Shown here one piece after another: positions 6,439 through 7,689 of a stretch of 7,689 bases of DNA (its first letter is position 1; each line of letters opens with the position of its first letter). Made by a program: the position numbers and the translations under genes. Under the pieces are notes generated by a model. The model was not told the DNA's origin, ran no database searches, and saw only the letters and a program-made list of their open reading frames with translations. The DNA is from Campylobacteraceae bacterium (GTDB lineage Bacteria > Campylobacterota > Campylobacteria > Campylobacterales > Campylobacteraceae). The stretch is from positions 1-7,689 of the forward strand of contig JAITNC010000022.1 in NCBI GenBank assembly GCA_031290675.1, read 5' to 3'.

Positions 6439-7689
6439 TTAACTATTGGCATTATTTATAATTTTATTTGCATTGTTTATCAAGTCAAATATATTATCTT
6501 GTAGCCATTTTTGGTCAAGCCACTCCTCAGGTCTTACCTCTATGCCTTGAACTACTATACCAAAATGCAGGTGGTCGCCAAACACAAAACCTGTCTTTCC
6601 TGTTCTTCCCAAAATTTGTCCGCTTATTATCTCATCGCCCTCGTTCACAGCGATGCTTGAGCAGTGCGCATACAAAGAGTAGACACCGAGTCCGTGGTCT
6701 AAGAGTATCATATTGCCGTATATGCCGTTTTCAGCCGCATATGCGACTTTGCCCGGGTTGCTTGCGACTATCTCAGCTTCAGCGGTACTTGCCATATCAA
6801 GCCCGAGATGATAAGATTGGCTGACTTTGTTTTGATTGTATTCGTATAACCTAAAGTCTCCAAAACCAGCCACCGTAGCGCCGTTTTTTAGAGGGAAAAA
6901 TGGTCTTATTCTTGTAAACGGCTTCTCGTGAGTTACCACAGAAGTGATATTTTGAACTGTATCTGCGCTATTTTGTCTTATCTTTTCATTTATAAAAACA
7001 AACTGCTCCAAAGGTGTAAGGTCGCTTGTCTCGGCAGGTGCGAAATCTTCAGCGAGCGGCGATACAGAGGAGGTCAAAAAGTTGTCAGTAAGCTTGATCG
7101 TTGAGCTTCTATAAGTTTTATCCTGCAGGAAGTATTTTATTTTGCTTCTGGCTACATTTCCAGCCAAATCAGACGCCACGACCTCCGCCGAGAAAGTCTG
7201 CTGATTTACAGGCCAAGCCACTATCGCTATATAGTACCCTTTGTCGTTAAAAAGAGAGGCTTGAAACTTTTTGCCGAAATTTGTCTGTATATGCACATCT
7301 TTGAGATTTTCATCCTCGGCTTTAAATATCAGTGCGCCGCTGCCACCTTTTGTGATTTTATAAGAGTTTGTAACAACATATACGTTCGGCTGTTTTGTAT
7401 CGACAATGACGGTAGAGGTCTTGGACGCTTTATTGCCCATAAAAAAGTTCCAAAAGCTCTTGTCTATCACTTCAAAAGTCAAAGTGTATTGGTTTTTTTT
7501 GCTGTAAAATCCTGTTTTTGGAAATGTTATATTGAAATCCAACTCTTTTTGCCCACCGTTATACTTTTCGTTTATAAGCGTGATATTATTTTCGCCGTCG
7601 CTTATTTGGGCAAGTACACGCTCTATACCATTGCTGTCATTTACCTTCACAAGCAGAGGAGTTTTCAAGTTCCAATATATCTGTTCCTC
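6439..7689 (-). CDS. M23 (LytM-type) peptidoglycan endopeptidase, N-terminus outside window
   Basis: Probable periplasmic zinc endopeptidase cutting peptidoglycan cross-links. The frame is open to the window edge (7689), so the gene starts outside; a TTG at 7666-7668 is internal, because the preceding codons (EEQIYWN) read straight through. Counting from that TTG as residue 1, residues about 1-180 form two beta-rich, Ig-like segments, the second ending in the typical SDLAGNVAR (167-174). A linker follows to about 250. The M23 domain (about 258-385) has H287-x-x-x-D291, YAH335, and H366-L-H368. By analogy with LytM the ligands are H287, D291 and H368, with H335 and H366 catalytic, so the enzyme should be active. 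The tail is Asn-rich. A signal peptide or membrane anchor would be expected upstream but cannot be seen. Specific substrate is unknown. Confidence 0.92.
   Translation of the reverse strand, partial: EEQIYWNLKTPLLVKVNDSNGIERVLAQISDGENNITLINEKYNGGQKELDFNITFPKTGFYSKKNQYTLTFEVIDKSFWNFFMGNKASKTSTVIVDTKQPNVYVVTNSYKITKGGSGALIFKAEDENLKDVHIQTNFGKKFQASLFNDKGYYIAIVAWPVNQQTFSAEVVASDLAGNVARSKIKYFLQDKTYRSSTIKLTDNFLTSSVSPLAEDFAPAETSDLTPLEQFVFINEKIRQNSADTVQNITSVVTHEKPFTRIRPFFPLKNGATVAGFGDFRLYEYNQNKVSQSYHLGLDMASTAEAEIVASNPGKVAYAAENGIYGNMILLDHGLGVYSLYAHCSSIAVNEGDEIISGQILGRTGKTGFVFGDHLHFGIVVQGIEVRPEEWLDQKWLQDNIFDLINNANKIINNANS

Noticed and set aside
6313..6504. Plus-strand open frame of 63 codons across the lpxC-M23 gap
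   Set aside because: It overlaps the starts and ends of two genuine minus-strand genes. Its hydrophobic look comes from AT-rich sequence, and no ribosome binding site is evident.
7666..7668. TTG as the start of the M23 gene
   Set aside because: The frame continues open to the window edge with sensible codons, the visible part lacks a signal peptide, and the beta-rich domain seems to begin before this codon.

Overview
The window looks like ordinary core chromosome from a member of the Campylobacterota (Campylobacter, Helicobacter, Sulfurimonas and relatives). I infer this from the proteins and from gene order: an M23 peptidase, lpxC, a very short TsaB-like protein, thrB, a YlxR-family protein, infB, rbfA and rimP in that order is what I recall from Campylobacter and Helicobacter genomes. 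The moderate, slightly AT-leaning composition suits a free-living member such as the Sulfurimonas group, but genus is not settled by what I can see. No database search was run.

All nine genes lie on the minus strand, so transcription runs from high to low coordinates. Upstream (7689 to 6439) is the 3' part of an M23 (LytM-type) peptidoglycan endopeptidase, whose N-terminus lies outside the window. A 113-base gap follows, the only real intergenic space, and it carries a good extended -10 promoter. Next come lpxC (lipid A deacetylase), a shrunken tsaB (tRNA t6A partner protein) and thrB (homoserine kinase); all three start with TTG or GTG. Then come ylxR, infB (IF2), rbfA, rimP and the first 109 codons of ribD, with every junction from ylxR onward overlapping by 4 to 8 bases.

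Functionally the cluster joins envelope building (M23 peptidase, LpxC), translation and ribosome assembly (TsaB, YlxR, IF2, RbfA, RimP) and two metabolic enzymes (ThrB, RibD). The translation block is a rearranged version of the widespread rimP-nusA-ylxR-infB-rbfA operon: nusA is absent and rimP has moved to the 3' side of rbfA. Translational coupling is the most visible regulatory theme, through overlapping genes downstream and stop codons that form part of the next Shine-Dalgarno site upstream.

I see no mobile element, CRISPR array, tRNA, rRNA, riboswitch, origin or defence system, and no convincing intrinsic terminator. I did not find an undescribed system. The points worth a second look are start-codon usage, promoter placement, a minimal TsaB, a lineage-type insertion in RibD, and low-complexity features of IF2.
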